Below the pieces are notes generated by a model. It ran no database searches and was not told the origin of the DNA. It was given only the letters and a program-made list of their open reading frames with translations. A stretch of DNA of 21,428 nt from an uncultured Flavobacteriales bacterium (lineage in GTDB: Bacteria; Bacteroidota; Bacteroidia; Flavobacteriales; BACL11): the NCBI GenBank assembly GCA_913047525.1, contig CAJWUS010000008.1:1-21428 (forward strand), written 5' to 3'. Of the stretch, positions 14,080 through 21,428 are shown piece by piece. Made by a program: the position numbers and the translations under genes. Each line of letters opens with the position of its first letter. Positions within the stretch are counted from its first letter, which is position 1.

Positions 14080-14795
14080 TTGCCAAAAACTTTTTTCAGT
14101 AGGGCAGAGGTTCTTTCTTTCGGATTTTCTCTTATGGCAATTTCTTGTTGAGCAAGCATAAAAAATAATCCACTTATCGCTTTTTCAGTTACATAAGTTT
14201 CCAATTCAGGATTTACTTTTTCTACAAATGGAATTTTGTTGTAAGTAGTCATTATGCTTTCCCAATGTTTTGTAGCATTTACTTTATCTAAAGAATTTTT
14301 AATAATTGGCTTGAAAGCATTTACAACTGCTGAATTTGTATTTCTGTTTAAGTAATCTGTTCCAGCAGTTTTATTTCCTTTTACAATGCCGATTGCATCT
14401 TTAATACTCATTTTTTTAATGGCACCCACAAATATTGGCTTTGCTAATACAGCTGCATCTTCTGCTGCTCGGTTGATGCTTAGTATTACCTCATCTACCT
14501 TTTTTTGCATACCTAGTTGTTTTAATTTGTCGGCAACTTTTGTAGCATTTTTTGGGAAAGGAATTTTTACTTTAGGATTACCAAAATACCCATTTCTTAT
14601 TGAGAGTACGTTTACTCCTTTTTCTGTTCCTTTTTTTAGGGTTTCTTTTAAAGCATTAGCAGCTTCCTTTTCACTAAAAGAATCTCCTTTTATCAATTCT
14701 TTATTTACCTTTTCAGCTGCTTTTTTTAAATCTTTCCAGTTTTGGGCTTGTGTAAATAACGGTAAGCAAAGTAAAATTATTAGTAGTTTTTTCAT
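14076..14795 (-). CDS. DUF4197 domain protein, periplasmic or secreted
   Basis: A 239-residue protein with a signal peptide (MKKLLIILLCLPLFTQAQ, residues 1-18) and a mostly alpha-helical mature part. The pattern of the DUF4197 family is visible: ALKETLKKGTEKGVNVLS, NGYFGNPKVKIPFP, LILSINRAAEDAA-like helix (VDEVILSINRAAEDAA), FVGAIKKMSIKDAIGIVKG, TDYLNRNT and a closing TEKAISGLFFMLAQQEIAIRENP. The family has no biochemically defined role that I know of. No lipobox cysteine follows the signal peptide, so it should be soluble in the periplasm. It lies 36 bases after the FKBP gene with no promoter motif in the gap, so the two may be cotranscribed. Confidence 0.88.
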   Translation of the reverse strand: MKKLLIILLCLPLFTQAQNWKDLKKAAEKVNKELIKGDSFSEKEAANALKETLKKGTEKGVNVLSIRNGYFGNPKVKIPFPKNATKVADKLKQLGMQKKVDEVILSINRAAEDAAVLAKPIFVGAIKKMSIKDAIGIVKGNKTAGTDYLNRNTNSAVVNAFKPIIKNSLDKVNATKHWESIMTTYNKIPFVEKVNPELETYVTEKAISGLFFMLAQQEIAIRENPKERTSALLKKVFGN

Positions 14796-14831
14796 GCCGC
14801 TATAAATAAAACATTGTAGGAAAATTGACTT

Positions 14832-15536
14832 TTATTGAATACTTATTAATTCAACAATAAATATTAAAGTTGCATTTGGGGGTATGCCAGCTTGAGGTAT
14901 TCCTTTTTCGGCATAAGCTAATGTGCTAGGGATAGTTAATTTCCATTTATCCCCTACTTTCATTAATTGTAGCGCTTCCGTCCAACCAGGAATCACTCCA
15001 TTTACTGGGAATGTAACAGGTTCTCCTCTGTTTATTGAGCTATCAAAAACTGTACTATCATTTAAACTTCCGTGATAATGCACTGTAACTTGATTCTCAG
15101 CAGTTGGATTTTCTTCTCCTTCACCATTTACTAAAACTTCATATTGCAGTCCGCTAGCAGTTGTTATTGTTTCCTCATTCACCTTTCTTGCATCTATCCA
15201 AATTTGTGCTACTGCAGTTATGGAGTCCTGCAATCTTAATTTTTCCGCTTCCAATTTATCTTGTAATGTCTTAAAATATTTTTCAAGTATTTTTTGGGAC
15301 TGTTCTTGCGTTATCAAAAGAGAATCATCATTGAAAATATGTTTGATCCCCATGCTTACTGCATCTGCATTTATATCCTCAAGCCCTTGCCCTTGAAGTT
15401 GTAATGCATTGAAAGCTCCTAAACTATAACTTACGCTATCAAGTTCAGTTTCTAATTTTTGGGTAAAAGCATCATTCGGATTGCAAGCGGTAAGAGTAAT
15501 TGCAGCTACTAAAATGCTTAGGTTAAATTTATTCAT
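14832..15536 (-). CDS. FKBP-type peptidyl-prolyl isomerase lipoprotein
   Basis: A 234-residue lipoprotein. The signal peptide ends in the lipobox LTAC, so Cys18 should be lipidated. Residues about 33-120 form a helical FKBP_N-like dimerisation and linker region ([14 protein letters not shown], then a long charged helix). The FKBP domain covers about 123-234 with its active-site residues in place: VHYHG (152-156), VFDSS (163-167), VIPGW (181-185), LAY (206-208) and [13 protein letters not shown] at the end. It would speed proline isomerisation and assist folding of exported proteins, like FkpA or Mip. A TTG at 15551 would add five residues but lies in the -7 promoter element; the ATG at 15536 gives a standard lipoprotein signal. 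It diverges from rfbC. Confidence 0.94.
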   Translation of the reverse strand: MNKFNLSILVAAITLTACNPNDAFTQKLETELDSVSYSLGAFNALQLQGQGLEDINADAVSMGIKHIFNDDSLLITQEQSQKILEKYFKTLQDKLEAEKLRLQDSITAVAQIWIDARKVNEETITTASGLQYEVLVNGEGEENPTAENQVTVHYHGSLNDSTVFDSSINRGEPVTFPVNGVIPGWTEALQLMKVGDKWKLTIPSTLAYAEKGIPQAGIPPNATLIFIVELISIQ

Positions 15537-15548
15537 AATTTTTTTCTG

Positions 15549-15556
15549 CAAATATA
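15549..15556 (-). promoter_or_regulatory. -7 element of the FKBP gene promoter
   Basis: The minus strand reads TATATTTG, an exact TAnnTTTG match, 12 bases before the ATG at 15536, implying a nearly leaderless transcript. There is no TTG at the expected -33 distance; the palindrome at 15564-15579 occupies most of that interval. Confidence 0.5.
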
Positions 15557-15563
15557 AACTTTT

Positions 15564-15579
15564 ACATTTTGGAAAATGT
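15564..15579. promoter_or_regulatory. 16-bp palindrome between divergent promoters, candidate operator
   Basis: ACATTTT-GG-AAAATGT has perfect 7-base arms around a GG centre. It covers the -33 element of the rfbC promoter and lies 8 to 23 bases upstream of the FKBP -7 element. Its place fits a binding site for a dimeric regulator of both genes, but no regulator is encoded nearby, and AT-rich palindromes arise by chance. Confidence 0.35.
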
Positions 15580-15598
15580 TTTAGAATTGCTTAATTTG
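15568..15598 (+). promoter_or_regulatory. Promoter of the rfbC-mltD-uvrA operon
   Basis: TTTG (15568-15571), a 19-base spacer and TTAATTTG (15591-15598, one mismatch to TAnnTTTG) form the best-spaced two-part promoter in the window. It lies 30 bases before the ATG at 15629. An in-frame TTG at 15569 is part of the -33 element, so it cannot be the start. Confidence 0.6.
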
Positions 15599-15628
15599 TA
15601 TATTAGCCCACTTTCTAAAAAAATAAGT

Positions 15629-16171
15629 ATGAATATAATAAAAACATCCATTGAAGGACTTCTAGTAATTGAGCCAAAAATATTTTCAGATGATAGGGGT
15701 TATTTTTTTGAGAGTTGGAGTAAAGGGGCTTTCGAAAAAGAAGGATTAAACCTAAATTTTGTACAAGATAATCAGTCGTTTTCTGCAAAAGGTGTTTTAA
15801 GAGGCTTACATTTTCAAAATCCTCCTTTTGAACAAGGAAAATTGGTAAGAGTTATTAGTGGGGCTGCATTAGATGTTGCGATAGATATCCGAAAAAATTC
15901 CGCTACTTATGGGCAGTATTTTTCTGTTGTTTTAAATGGAGATAATAAGACCTCTTTCTGGATTCCACCAGGATTTGCCCATGGATTTATCACTTTAGAA
16001 GACGATACCATTTTTACTTATAAATGTACTGGGGTTTATAATAAAGAGTCAGAGGGTTCAATTGTTTGGAATGATAAAGATTTAAATATCGATTGGGGAT
16101 GGGATAGTCCTATTGTGTCAGATAAAGACCAAGATTCTCCAAGCTTTTCTGATTTAAAAACTAATTTCTAA
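15629..16171 (+). CDS. rfbC: dTDP-4-dehydrorhamnose 3,5-epimerase family protein
   Basis: A 180-residue cupin enzyme of the RmlC family, which inverts C3 and C5 of dTDP-4-keto-6-deoxyglucose on the way to dTDP-L-rhamnose for surface polysaccharides. Motifs: FSDDRGYFFESW (19-30), VLRGLHFQNPPFEQGKLVRV (56-75, base His61), SFWIPPGFAHGF (109-120), and YKCTGVYNKESEGSIVWND (131-149, with Tyr137 at the position of the catalytic tyrosine). I chose ATG 15629 because the upstream TTG at 15569 lies in the promoter and would add 20 unrelated residues. No rfbA, rfbB or rfbD is in view, so this copy is separated from the rest of the pathway here. Related 3-epimerases or 3,4-isomerases of other dTDP-sugars are possible. 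The next gene starts 3 bases after the stop. Confidence 0.9.
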   Translation: MNIIKTSIEGLLVIEPKIFSDDRGYFFESWSKGAFEKEGLNLNFVQDNQSFSAKGVLRGLHFQNPPFEQGKLVRVISGAALDVAIDIRKNSATYGQYFSVVLNGDNKTSFWIPPGFAHGFITLEDDTIFTYKCTGVYNKESEGSIVWNDKDLNIDWGWDSPIVSDKDQDSPSFSDLKTNF

Positions 16172-16174
16172 AAA

Positions 16175-17137
16175 ATGAAAAACACCAATTCATTTGTTTC
16201 CTTTCTTGCAGTTTTATCTTTCTTTTTTCTATTGTTTTCCTATCCTACTAAAAAATTATCGGAAGACAAACTACACCAAAAACAATTTAATGAAAAATAT
16301 AATATTTTTACCATTAGTAAGCCAGCTAATATGAATTTTTGTGGGGAAAAAGTAGATTTAAAATCAGAAGATATTTGGGAAAGAATGGATAAGGAATTAC
16401 TGAAAAATATTTATTGGCAGTCCAACACTATGTTGTATTTGAAAAGAGCAAGTAAATTTTTCCAAATAATTGAGCCAATATTAAAAGCCAATAATATACC
16501 AGATGATTTTAAGTATCTAGCAGTAATTGAAAGTGGGTTAGAGGATGTGATTTCTCCTTCTGGTGCGGCAGGTTTCTGGCAAATCCTAAAAAGCACTGCT
16601 AAAGAATATGGTTTGGAAGTAAATACTGCAATTGATGAGCGATATAATCTTGAAAAATCAACCAAAGTGGCTTGTGAATATTTAAGGGAGGCTTTTGAGA
16701 AATTCGGCAGTTGGACTATGGCAGCGGCATCTTATAATAAAGGACAAAACGGTATTTCACGACTAATTGAGAAACAAGGCACCAATAATTATTACAATTT
16801 GCATTTAAATTCTGAAACTTCTAGATATGTTTTTAGAATTATAGCAGTAAAGGAAATTTTAGAAAATCCAAAACAATATGGTTTCATTTATCGGGAAAAA
16901 GATTTGTATGTAATGCCAAAATACAAAACTATTGAGATAGATTCTACTATTTCAGATTTAGCTGATTTTGCAACGGCAAATGGAACAAATTACAAACTCT
17001 TAAAGCAATTAAATCCTTGGCTCAGAAACACTACTTCTTTACCAGATAAATCTAGAAGGAGATACATTTTGAAAATACCAACTGATCCTTTACTTTTGAT
17101 GTTTGACGATTTTGAAACTCCTGAACAGGAAAAATAA
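16175..17137 (+). CDS. MltD-like membrane-bound lytic murein transglycosylase
   Basis: A 320-residue exported enzyme that would cleave peptidoglycan glycan strands to 1,6-anhydro-muropeptides. An N-terminal hydrophobic segment (about 7-23) is a signal peptide or anchor. A conserved segment around residues 53-98 (MNFCGEKVDLKSEDIWERMD, then YWQSNTMLYLKRA) precedes the SLT domain at about 100-230. The catalytic Glu119 lies in LAVIESGLEDVISPSGAAGF, and the later YNKGQNGI carries the conserved Tyr-Asn. Residues about 245-310 resemble a degenerate LysM-like repeat (ISDLADFATANGTNYKLLKQLNPWL) that could bind glycan. The gene is placed between rfbC and uvrA with 3-base gaps on both sides, so the three are very likely cotranscribed. 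No lipobox cysteine is visible, unlike E. coli MltD. Confidence 0.9.
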   Translation: MKNTNSFVSFLAVLSFFFLLFSYPTKKLSEDKLHQKQFNEKYNIFTISKPANMNFCGEKVDLKSEDIWERMDKELLKNIYWQSNTMLYLKRASKFFQIIEPILKANNIPDDFKYLAVIESGLEDVISPSGAAGFWQILKSTAKEYGLEVNTAIDERYNLEKSTKVACEYLREAFEKFGSWTMAAASYNKGQNGISRLIEKQGTNNYYNLHLNSETSRYVFRIIAVKEILENPKQYGFIYREKDLYVMPKYKTIEIDSTISDLADFATANGTNYKLLKQLNPWLRNTTSLPDKSRRRYILKIPTDPLLLMFDDFETPEQEK

Positions 17138-17140
17138 AAA

Positions 17141-19960
17141 ATGACAAAGCAAGACAGTATTAATATTTATGGAGCAAGAGTCCATAACTTGAAAAACATT
17201 GATTTAGAAATTCCAAGAAACAAATTGGTGGTTTTTACAGGATTAAGTGGAAGTGGAAAATCATCTCTTGCTTTTGATACAATTCATGCAGAAGGACAAA
17301 GAAGATATTTAGAAACTTTTAATGCTTATGCCAGGCAGTTTTTGGGCAATATGGAACGCCCAGATGTAGACAAAATAACTGGTCTTAGTCCGGTTGTTGC
17401 CATAGAACAAAAAACTACCAATAAAAACCCGAGATCGACTGTTGGTACTATTACTGAAGTCTACGATTATTTACGCTTGCTTTATGCTCGTGTGGGAATT
17501 GCCTATTCCTACAAAACAGGCGAGAAAATGGTAAAATATACAGATAAACAAATCTTGCAACTCATCTTAAAAGAATTTAAAGGAAAATCCATCAGTATTT
17601 TAGCCCCAATTGTAAAAGCAAGGAAAGGACATTATAGGGAGCTTTTTGCACAAATTCTAAGAAAAGGATTTATCAGAGTTAGGGTAGATGAACAGATGAT
17701 TGAAATAACTCCTGGGCTAAAATTAGACCGCTATAAAACCCATGATATTGAAATTGTAATTGACCGATTAAGAGTAAATAAGGATAATAAAAAAAGAATC
17801 CTAACATCTTTAATGCAGGCACTAAAAGACGGAGATGGCGTGATGATGATTCTGGAAAAGCAAACAAACTCTACACGATATTTCAGTAGAGACTTGATGT
17901 GCCATACAACTGGAATAGCATACAAAACCCCTGAACCTAATTCTTTTTCATTTAATTCTCCAAAAGGGGCTTGTAAGCATTGTAACGGAATAGGAACTTT
18001 AAAAGAAGTTGATGAAGAAAAGATAATTCCTAACAAATCAAAAAGCATCAATCAAGGGGCAATTGCGCCAATAGCTAACCGAAGATCGGATTGGATAACA
18101 AGGCAATTGGAAGTAATTGGTAAAAAATACAATTTTACATTAAGTACACCTATGTCAAAAATCAGTAAAGCTGGAATGCATGCTATTTTTTATGGAGAGA
18201 CTGGCACTTTTTCTGTAAAATTAAAAAGAATTGGTGTGTCAAAAATATACAAATTACATTTTGATGGCATCTTTAATTTTATTAAAGAGCAAGCAAAGCT
18301 CGGTTATGTAAGATCGATTGAAAGATGGGCGAGTAATTATATGACAGATTTTATTTGCGATAACTGTGAGGGGAGTCGCTTAAACAAAGAATCTATGCAT
18401 TATAAGGTGGGCGAATATAGTATTCATCAACTTACCGCTATGGATATTTCTGCTTTTTCCCTTTGGCTTGATATTATTGAGCAGCAACTAAATAATAATC
18501 AAAAGGTTATTGCTAAACACATCATTAAGGAATTAAAGAAAAGGGTGCGATTTATTTTGGATGTTGGTCTTTCCTATCTTTCATTAAATAGAAATTCAAA
18601 ATCACTTTCTGGTGGGGAAGCCCAACGAATTCGTTTGGCTACTCAAATAGGGGCACAACTAACTAATGTGCTTTATATTTTAGATGAGCCAAGTATTGGT
18701 TTGCATCAGAAGGATAATAAAAAACTGATTAGTTCCTTAAAAAAATTGCGTGATATTGGCAACTCAATAATTGTTGTGGAGCATGATAAGGACATGATTG
18801 AATCTTCTGACTTTATTGTAGATTTAGGTCCGGAGGCAGGGATCCATGGAGGGGAAATTGTTGCAAAAGGGAACTTAAAAAAGATTCTAAAAAATAAAAA
18901 TCTAACAGCCAGATACTTAAAAAAACAACTAAAAATAGAAGTGCCAAAAAGGAGAAAGGAAAATGGGAAAACTTTACAATTATTTGGGGCAAAAGGGCAT
19001 AGCTTGAAATCGGTAGATTTAAAAATCCCATTAGGTGTTTTTGTTTGCGTTACTGGTGTTTCAGGAAGTGGAAAGTCTACCCTTATTAACGAAACACTTT
19101 ATCCCATTCTCAATAAATATTTTTATAGAGGAGTAAAAACCCCTTTGCCATACGATAAAATAAAAGGGGTAGAAAATATTGACAAAGTGATTGAGGTGGA
19201 CCAGTCCCCAATTGGCAGAACACCAAGGTCAAACCCAGCAACTTATACAGGTGTATTCTCCCATATCAGGAACTTATATGCCAATATGCCGGAATCAAAG
19301 ATAAGAGGGTATAAAGTAGGGCGATACTCCTTTAATGTAAAAGGCGGAAGATGTGAAAATTGTGATGGGGCAGGATTAAAAACCATTGAAATGAATTTCT
19401 TACCTGATGTATTGGTTCATTGTGAGCTTTGTAATGGAAAGCGGTATAATCGGGAAACTTTGGAAATTAGATACAAAGGAAAATCGATTGCGGATGTATT
19501 AAGTATGACCATTAACCAATCGGTAGAATTTTTCAGATCCATTCCAGCTATTTACCGAAAAATAAAAACACTGCAAGATGTGGGTTTAGGTTATATTGCT
19601 TTGGGGCAATCCTCCACAACACTTTCTGGTGGGGAAGCACAAAGGATAAAATTGGCGGCAGAGTTTTCAAAAAAAAATACAGGAAAAACCTTTTATATTT
19701 TAGACGAACCAACTACTGGTTTGCATTTTCATGATGTAAAAGTTTTTTTGGATGTAATTCAGAAATTGGTAGATAAAGGGAATACGGTATTAATTATTGA
19801 ACACAATATGGATGTGATAAAAGCGGCAGATTATATCATTGATATGGGGCCAGAGGGAGGTGCAAAAGGAGGCGAGATTATTTGTAACGGAATACCAGAA
19901 GAAATCGTAAAATGCAAGAAGAGTTTTACAGGAGAATATTTGAAAAGAGAATTGGCATAA
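17141..19960 (+). CDS. uvrA: Excinuclease ABC subunit A
   Basis: A 939-residue protein of normal length that, as a dimer with UvrB, finds bulky DNA lesions for nucleotide excision repair. Two ABC ATPase modules are complete. The first has Walker [10 protein letters not shown] (34-42), signature [11 protein letters not shown] (489-499) and [12 protein letters not shown] (511-522). The second has GVSGSGKST (639-647), signature [11 protein letters not shown] (828-838) and [12 protein letters not shown] (851-862). The second-module zinc site is intact (CENC 738-741, CELC 761-764). In the first module the first pair is reduced to CHTT (Cys254, Thr257), while CKHC (278-281) remains. A further CDNC pair lies at 406-409. 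No uvrB or uvrC is nearby. The start sits 3 bases after the transglycosylase stop. Bacteroidota often carry two UvrA copies, and which class this is cannot be told from here. Confidence 0.97.
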   Translation: MTKQDSINIYGARVHNLKNIDLEIPRNKLVVFTGLSGSGKSSLAFDTIHAEGQRRYLETFNAYARQFLGNMERPDVDKITGLSPVVAIEQKTTNKNPRSTVGTITEVYDYLRLLYARVGIAYSYKTGEKMVKYTDKQILQLILKEFKGKSISILAPIVKARKGHYRELFAQILRKGFIRVRVDEQMIEITPGLKLDRYKTHDIEIVIDRLRVNKDNKKRILTSLMQALKDGDGVMMILEKQTNSTRYFSRDLMCHTTGIAYKTPEPNSFSFNSPKGACKHCNGIGTLKEVDEEKIIPNKSKSINQGAIAPIANRRSDWITRQLEVIGKKYNFTLSTPMSKISKAGMHAIFYGETGTFSVKLKRIGVSKIYKLHFDGIFNFIKEQAKLGYVRSIERWASNYMTDFICDNCEGSRLNKESMHYKVGEYSIHQLTAMDISAFSLWLDIIEQQLNNNQKVIAKHIIKELKKRVRFILDVGLSYLSLNRNSKSLSGGEAQRIRLATQIGAQLTNVLYILDEPSIGLHQKDNKKLISSLKKLRDIGNSIIVVEHDKDMIESSDFIVDLGPEAGIHGGEIVAKGNLKKILKNKNLTARYLKKQLKIEVPKRRKENGKTLQLFGAKGHSLKSVDLKIPLGVFVCVTGVSGSGKSTLINETLYPILNKYFYRGVKTPLPYDKIKGVENIDKVIEVDQSPIGRTPRSNPATYTGVFSHIRNLYANMPESKIRGYKVGRYSFNVKGGRCENCDGAGLKTIEMNFLPDVLVHCELCNGKRYNRETLEIRYKGKSIADVLSMTINQSVEFFRSIPAIYRKIKTLQDVGLGYIALGQSSTTLSGGEAQRIKLAAEFSKKNTGKTFYILDEPTTGLHFHDVKVFLDVIQKLVDKGNTVLIIEHNMDVIKAADYIIDMGPEGGAKGGEIICNGIPEEIVKCKKSFTGEYLKRELA

Positions 19961-19966
19961 GATCAT

Positions 19967-19974
19967 TATATTTG
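19967..19974 (+). promoter_or_regulatory. -7 element of the LOG-family gene promoter
   Basis: TATATTTG, an exact TAnnTTTG match, lies 19 bases before the ATG at 19994 and just after the uvrA stop. A TTTG at 19939-19942, inside the end of uvrA, is 24 bases upstream, one more than the usual maximum spacer. This suggests separate transcription of the LOG gene. Confidence 0.5.
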
Positions 19975-19993
19975 TGATATATTAATTAAGAAT

Positions 19994-20704
19994 ATGAATA
20001 AACAAGAAAAAAAGATTAGAAGGGCATTTAAAGGAAAAAATTGGAATGCAATAAAAACATCCGATTCATGGCAAATATTTAGAATCATGTCGGAGTTTGT
20101 GGAAGGGTTTGATACCATGTCAAAAATAGGACCTTGTGTTTCTGTGTTTGGTTCAGCTAGAACAAAACCAAATAATGAATATTATAAACAAGCAGAAGAA
20201 ATTGCATTTTTATTAACCCAAGCGGGTTATGGTGTAATTACTGGAGGAGGCCCTGGGATTATGGAAGCGGCAAATAAAGGAGCAAAAAGAGGTGCTGGAA
20301 AATCAGTTGGATTGAATATTGAATTACCATTTGAGCAATCTGCTAATTCTTATATTGATGCTGATAAACTCATTAACTTTGATTATTTCTTTGTTAGAAA
20401 AGTAATGTTTGTAAAATATGCACAAGGATTTATCGTATTACCTGGTGGAGTTGGCACTTTAGACGAATTATTTGAAGCAATTACACTTATACAAACTGGG
20501 AAAATCGGTAAATTCCCAATTGTACTAGTGGGCGAAACTTATTGGGAAGGGCTAATAGGCTGGATCAAGGAAACCATGCTAAGCAAAGAGAAAAATATCA
20601 GTCAGAAAGATTTGCATTTAATTAACATTGTTAATAGTCCAAAAGAAGCAGTAGTGATTATAGATGAGTTCTATAATAAATACACTTTAAAACCTAATTT
20701 TTAG
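19994..20704 (+). CDS. LOG-family protein (cytokinin riboside 5'-monophosphate phosphoribohydrolase-like)
   Basis: A 236-residue cytoplasmic protein with a Rossmann-like fold. It has both family motifs: GGGPGIMEAANKGA (84-97) and PGGVGTLDELFE (150-161), which together bind the nucleotide and position the catalytic Arg-Glu pair. Residues 48-56 (CVSVFGSAR) form the first strand and loop. LOG enzymes split nucleoside 5'-monophosphates, including cytokinin precursors, into base and ribose 5-phosphate. In bacteria the family is often annotated as 'TIGR00730 family Rossmann fold protein' or lysine decarboxylase-like, the latter name being a historical error. The roughly 45-residue N-terminal helical extension before the core is longer than in the smallest plant-type members. 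The physiological substrate here is unknown. Confidence 0.9.
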   Translation: MNKQEKKIRRAFKGKNWNAIKTSDSWQIFRIMSEFVEGFDTMSKIGPCVSVFGSARTKPNNEYYKQAEEIAFLLTQAGYGVITGGGPGIMEAANKGAKRGAGKSVGLNIELPFEQSANSYIDADKLINFDYFFVRKVMFVKYAQGFIVLPGGVGTLDELFEAITLIQTGKIGKFPIVLVGETYWEGLIGWIKETMLSKEKNISQKDLHLINIVNSPKEAVVIIDEFYNKYTLKPNF

Positions 20705-20733
20705 AATATCTAATTCCTTTCTGATTTTTTTAG

Positions 20734-20753
20734 TATTTTTACGGCTGTAAAAA
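20734..20753 (+). promoter_or_regulatory. Weak promoter-like and hairpin motif before the outer-membrane protein gene
   Basis: TATTTTTA at 20734-20741 matches TAnnTTTG except for the last base and ends 21 bases before the ATG at 20763. It overlaps a small inverted repeat, TTTTTAC (20736-20742) and GTAAAAA (20747-20753) around GGCT. No T tract follows on the plus strand, so it is not a plus-strand terminator. The rest of the 20705-20762 gap holds nothing I can support. Confidence 0.25.
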
Positions 20754-20762
20754 AAACTGACA

Positions 20763-21428
20763 ATGAAAAAATTACTTTTCAGGCTTTTTGTAGCCACCCT
20801 TGTATTAAGTAGTATTAATTCTTTTGCTCAGGATGGACATCCTGATGATAAGGTAAAAGCTCCTTTCCAACCAATGCTTTCTTTTGGCACGGGCTCTTAT
20901 CTTTTTAAAGGAGATATTGTAGGACCTCAAAAGAACTTTTTAATGGGTAATCAAGGATATCATTTTGGCGTAAGAATGAATTTAAGCAATAATCTGGACT
21001 TAACCTTTTTGTTAGGCAATGGTAGATTAAACGAAATAAATGATGTGGATACAACTTCTTTCAGCTCAGATGTAAAAACTGCTGGATTAGGCTTAAGGTA
21101 TAGTTTCAATAATATTTCCAAGAATTCAAAACTAACCCCATTCTTATCCATTGGGGGAGAACTATTAAATTTCAAAACCGAAAGCCAAAAAACGGAAACT
21201 GCTATAGCTATTCCAATGGGAATTGGAGTAATGCTTGATGTTTCTGAAAGAATAGGATTGGATATGGGTGTGCGTTATCATTACACTCTTACTGATATGA
21301 TTGATGGAGTGGAAGAAGGAGCAAGTGATAACTTTTTAGTTACCACTTTTACTATTCATTACGATTTATTTACCCCAAAACCAAAAAAAGCAAGACCATA
21401 TTCTAACCAAAGGTTCTATGCGGAGGTG
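20763..21428 (+). CDS. Probable outer-membrane beta-barrel protein, N-terminal part, runs off the window
   Basis: The frame is open from the ATG at 20763 to the last base, 222 complete codons with no stop, so the gene continues beyond the window. It starts MKKLLFRLFVATLVLSSINSFAQ, a clear signal peptide of about 22 residues. The mature part alternates short amphipathic strands with turns: PMLSFGTGSYLFKGD, YHFGVRMNLSNNLDLTFLLG, KTAGLGLRYSFNN, LTPFLSIGGELLNF, IAIPMGIGVMLDVSERIGLDMGVRYHY and NFLVTTFTIHYDLF. This is typical of an 8-to-12-stranded barrel of the OmpA/OmpW sort. After the last strand comes a basic, proline-containing segment (TPKPKKARPYSNQRFY) that may link to a further domain, for example a periplasmic one. 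The exact family is not recognised. Confidence 0.75.
   Translation, partial: MKKLLFRLFVATLVLSSINSFAQDGHPDDKVKAPFQPMLSFGTGSYLFKGDIVGPQKNFLMGNQGYHFGVRMNLSNNLDLTFLLGNGRLNEINDVDTTSFSSDVKTAGLGLRYSFNNISKNSKLTPFLSIGGELLNFKTESQKTETAIAIPMGIGVMLDVSERIGLDMGVRYHYTLTDMIDGVEEGASDNFLVTTFTIHYDLFTPKPKKARPYSNQRFYAEV

Noticed and set aside
15569..15628. TTG start adding 20 residues to rfbC
   Set aside because: It is part of the -33 promoter element; the ATG at 15629 gives the usual family length.
20960..21175. Minus-strand open frame at the right edge
   Set aside because: It is antisense to the signal-peptide-bearing outer-membrane protein, whose frame is open throughout.
1..21428. Search for CRISPR repeats, tRNA genes, insertion-sequence ends, toxin-antitoxin pairs and phage genes
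   Set aside because: Nothing seen by reading: no regularly spaced repeats, no cloverleaf sequences, no transposase or integrase motifs, and no suitable small gene pairs.

Overview
The window looks like chromosomal DNA from an AT-rich member of the Bacteroidota. Four independent signs point there. Three proteins end in type A sorting domains of the type IX secretion system (T9SS). Promoter-like motifs of the form TAnnTTTG sit just before most transcription units, and start codons lack strong Shine-Dalgarno sites. A menaquinone enzyme of the futalosine route (MqnE) is present. Several gene families here (kinase-less PASTA protein, Bacteroidota-style MltD, DUF4197) are common in the phylum. I cannot name a genus. 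I see no rRNA, tRNA, CRISPR array, insertion sequence, prophage or integrase. It reads as a compact housekeeping and cell-envelope region, with no gene-free stretch longer than about 110 bases.

Layout. Bases 1-752 hold the 3' end of a dihydrolipoamide dehydrogenase gene, followed by a clear intrinsic terminator and a small zinc-ribbon gene (840-1109). On the minus strand, 5322 down to 1112, lie ddl (D-Ala-D-Ala ligase), a membrane-anchored SPOR protein, an MBOAT acyltransferase and an AlgJ/AlgX-like protein; the last two overlap by one base. Divergent from ddl, 5433-9048 carries an overlapping three-gene unit: a membrane-anchored triple-PASTA protein, a T9SS-exported protein of unknown function, and an RluD-type pseudouridine synthase. 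It meets, tail to tail, a minus-strand unit (13397-9045) of two tandem M43 metallopeptidases with T9SS signals, coupled to mqnE.

From a divergent promoter region at about 13.4-13.5 kb, an RdgB/HAM1 nucleotide-sanitising enzyme runs rightwards. It converges on a minus-strand pair, an FKBP-type prolyl isomerase lipoprotein and a DUF4197 protein. A second divergent promoter region at about 15.55-15.63 kb contains a 16-bp palindrome. It drives rfbC (dTDP-sugar epimerase), an MltD-like lytic transglycosylase and uvrA, separated by only 3 bases each. A LOG-family nucleotide hydrolase and the first 222 codons of a probable outer-membrane beta-barrel protein complete the window.

How it fits together. 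Cell-envelope genes dominate: peptidoglycan precursor synthesis (ddl), peptidoglycan binding (SPOR, PASTA), peptidoglycan cleavage (MltD-like), envelope polymer acetylation (MBOAT plus AlgJ-like), periplasmic folding (FKBP), surface sugars (rfbC) and secreted proteins (T9SS cargo). Repair and housekeeping genes (uvrA, rdgB, rluD, mqnE, lpd) are interleaved and often translationally coupled to envelope genes. I did not find a clear undescribed defence or mobile system. The most interesting points are the couplings between unlike genes, the candidate acetylation pair behind ddl, and the palindrome between divergent promoters.
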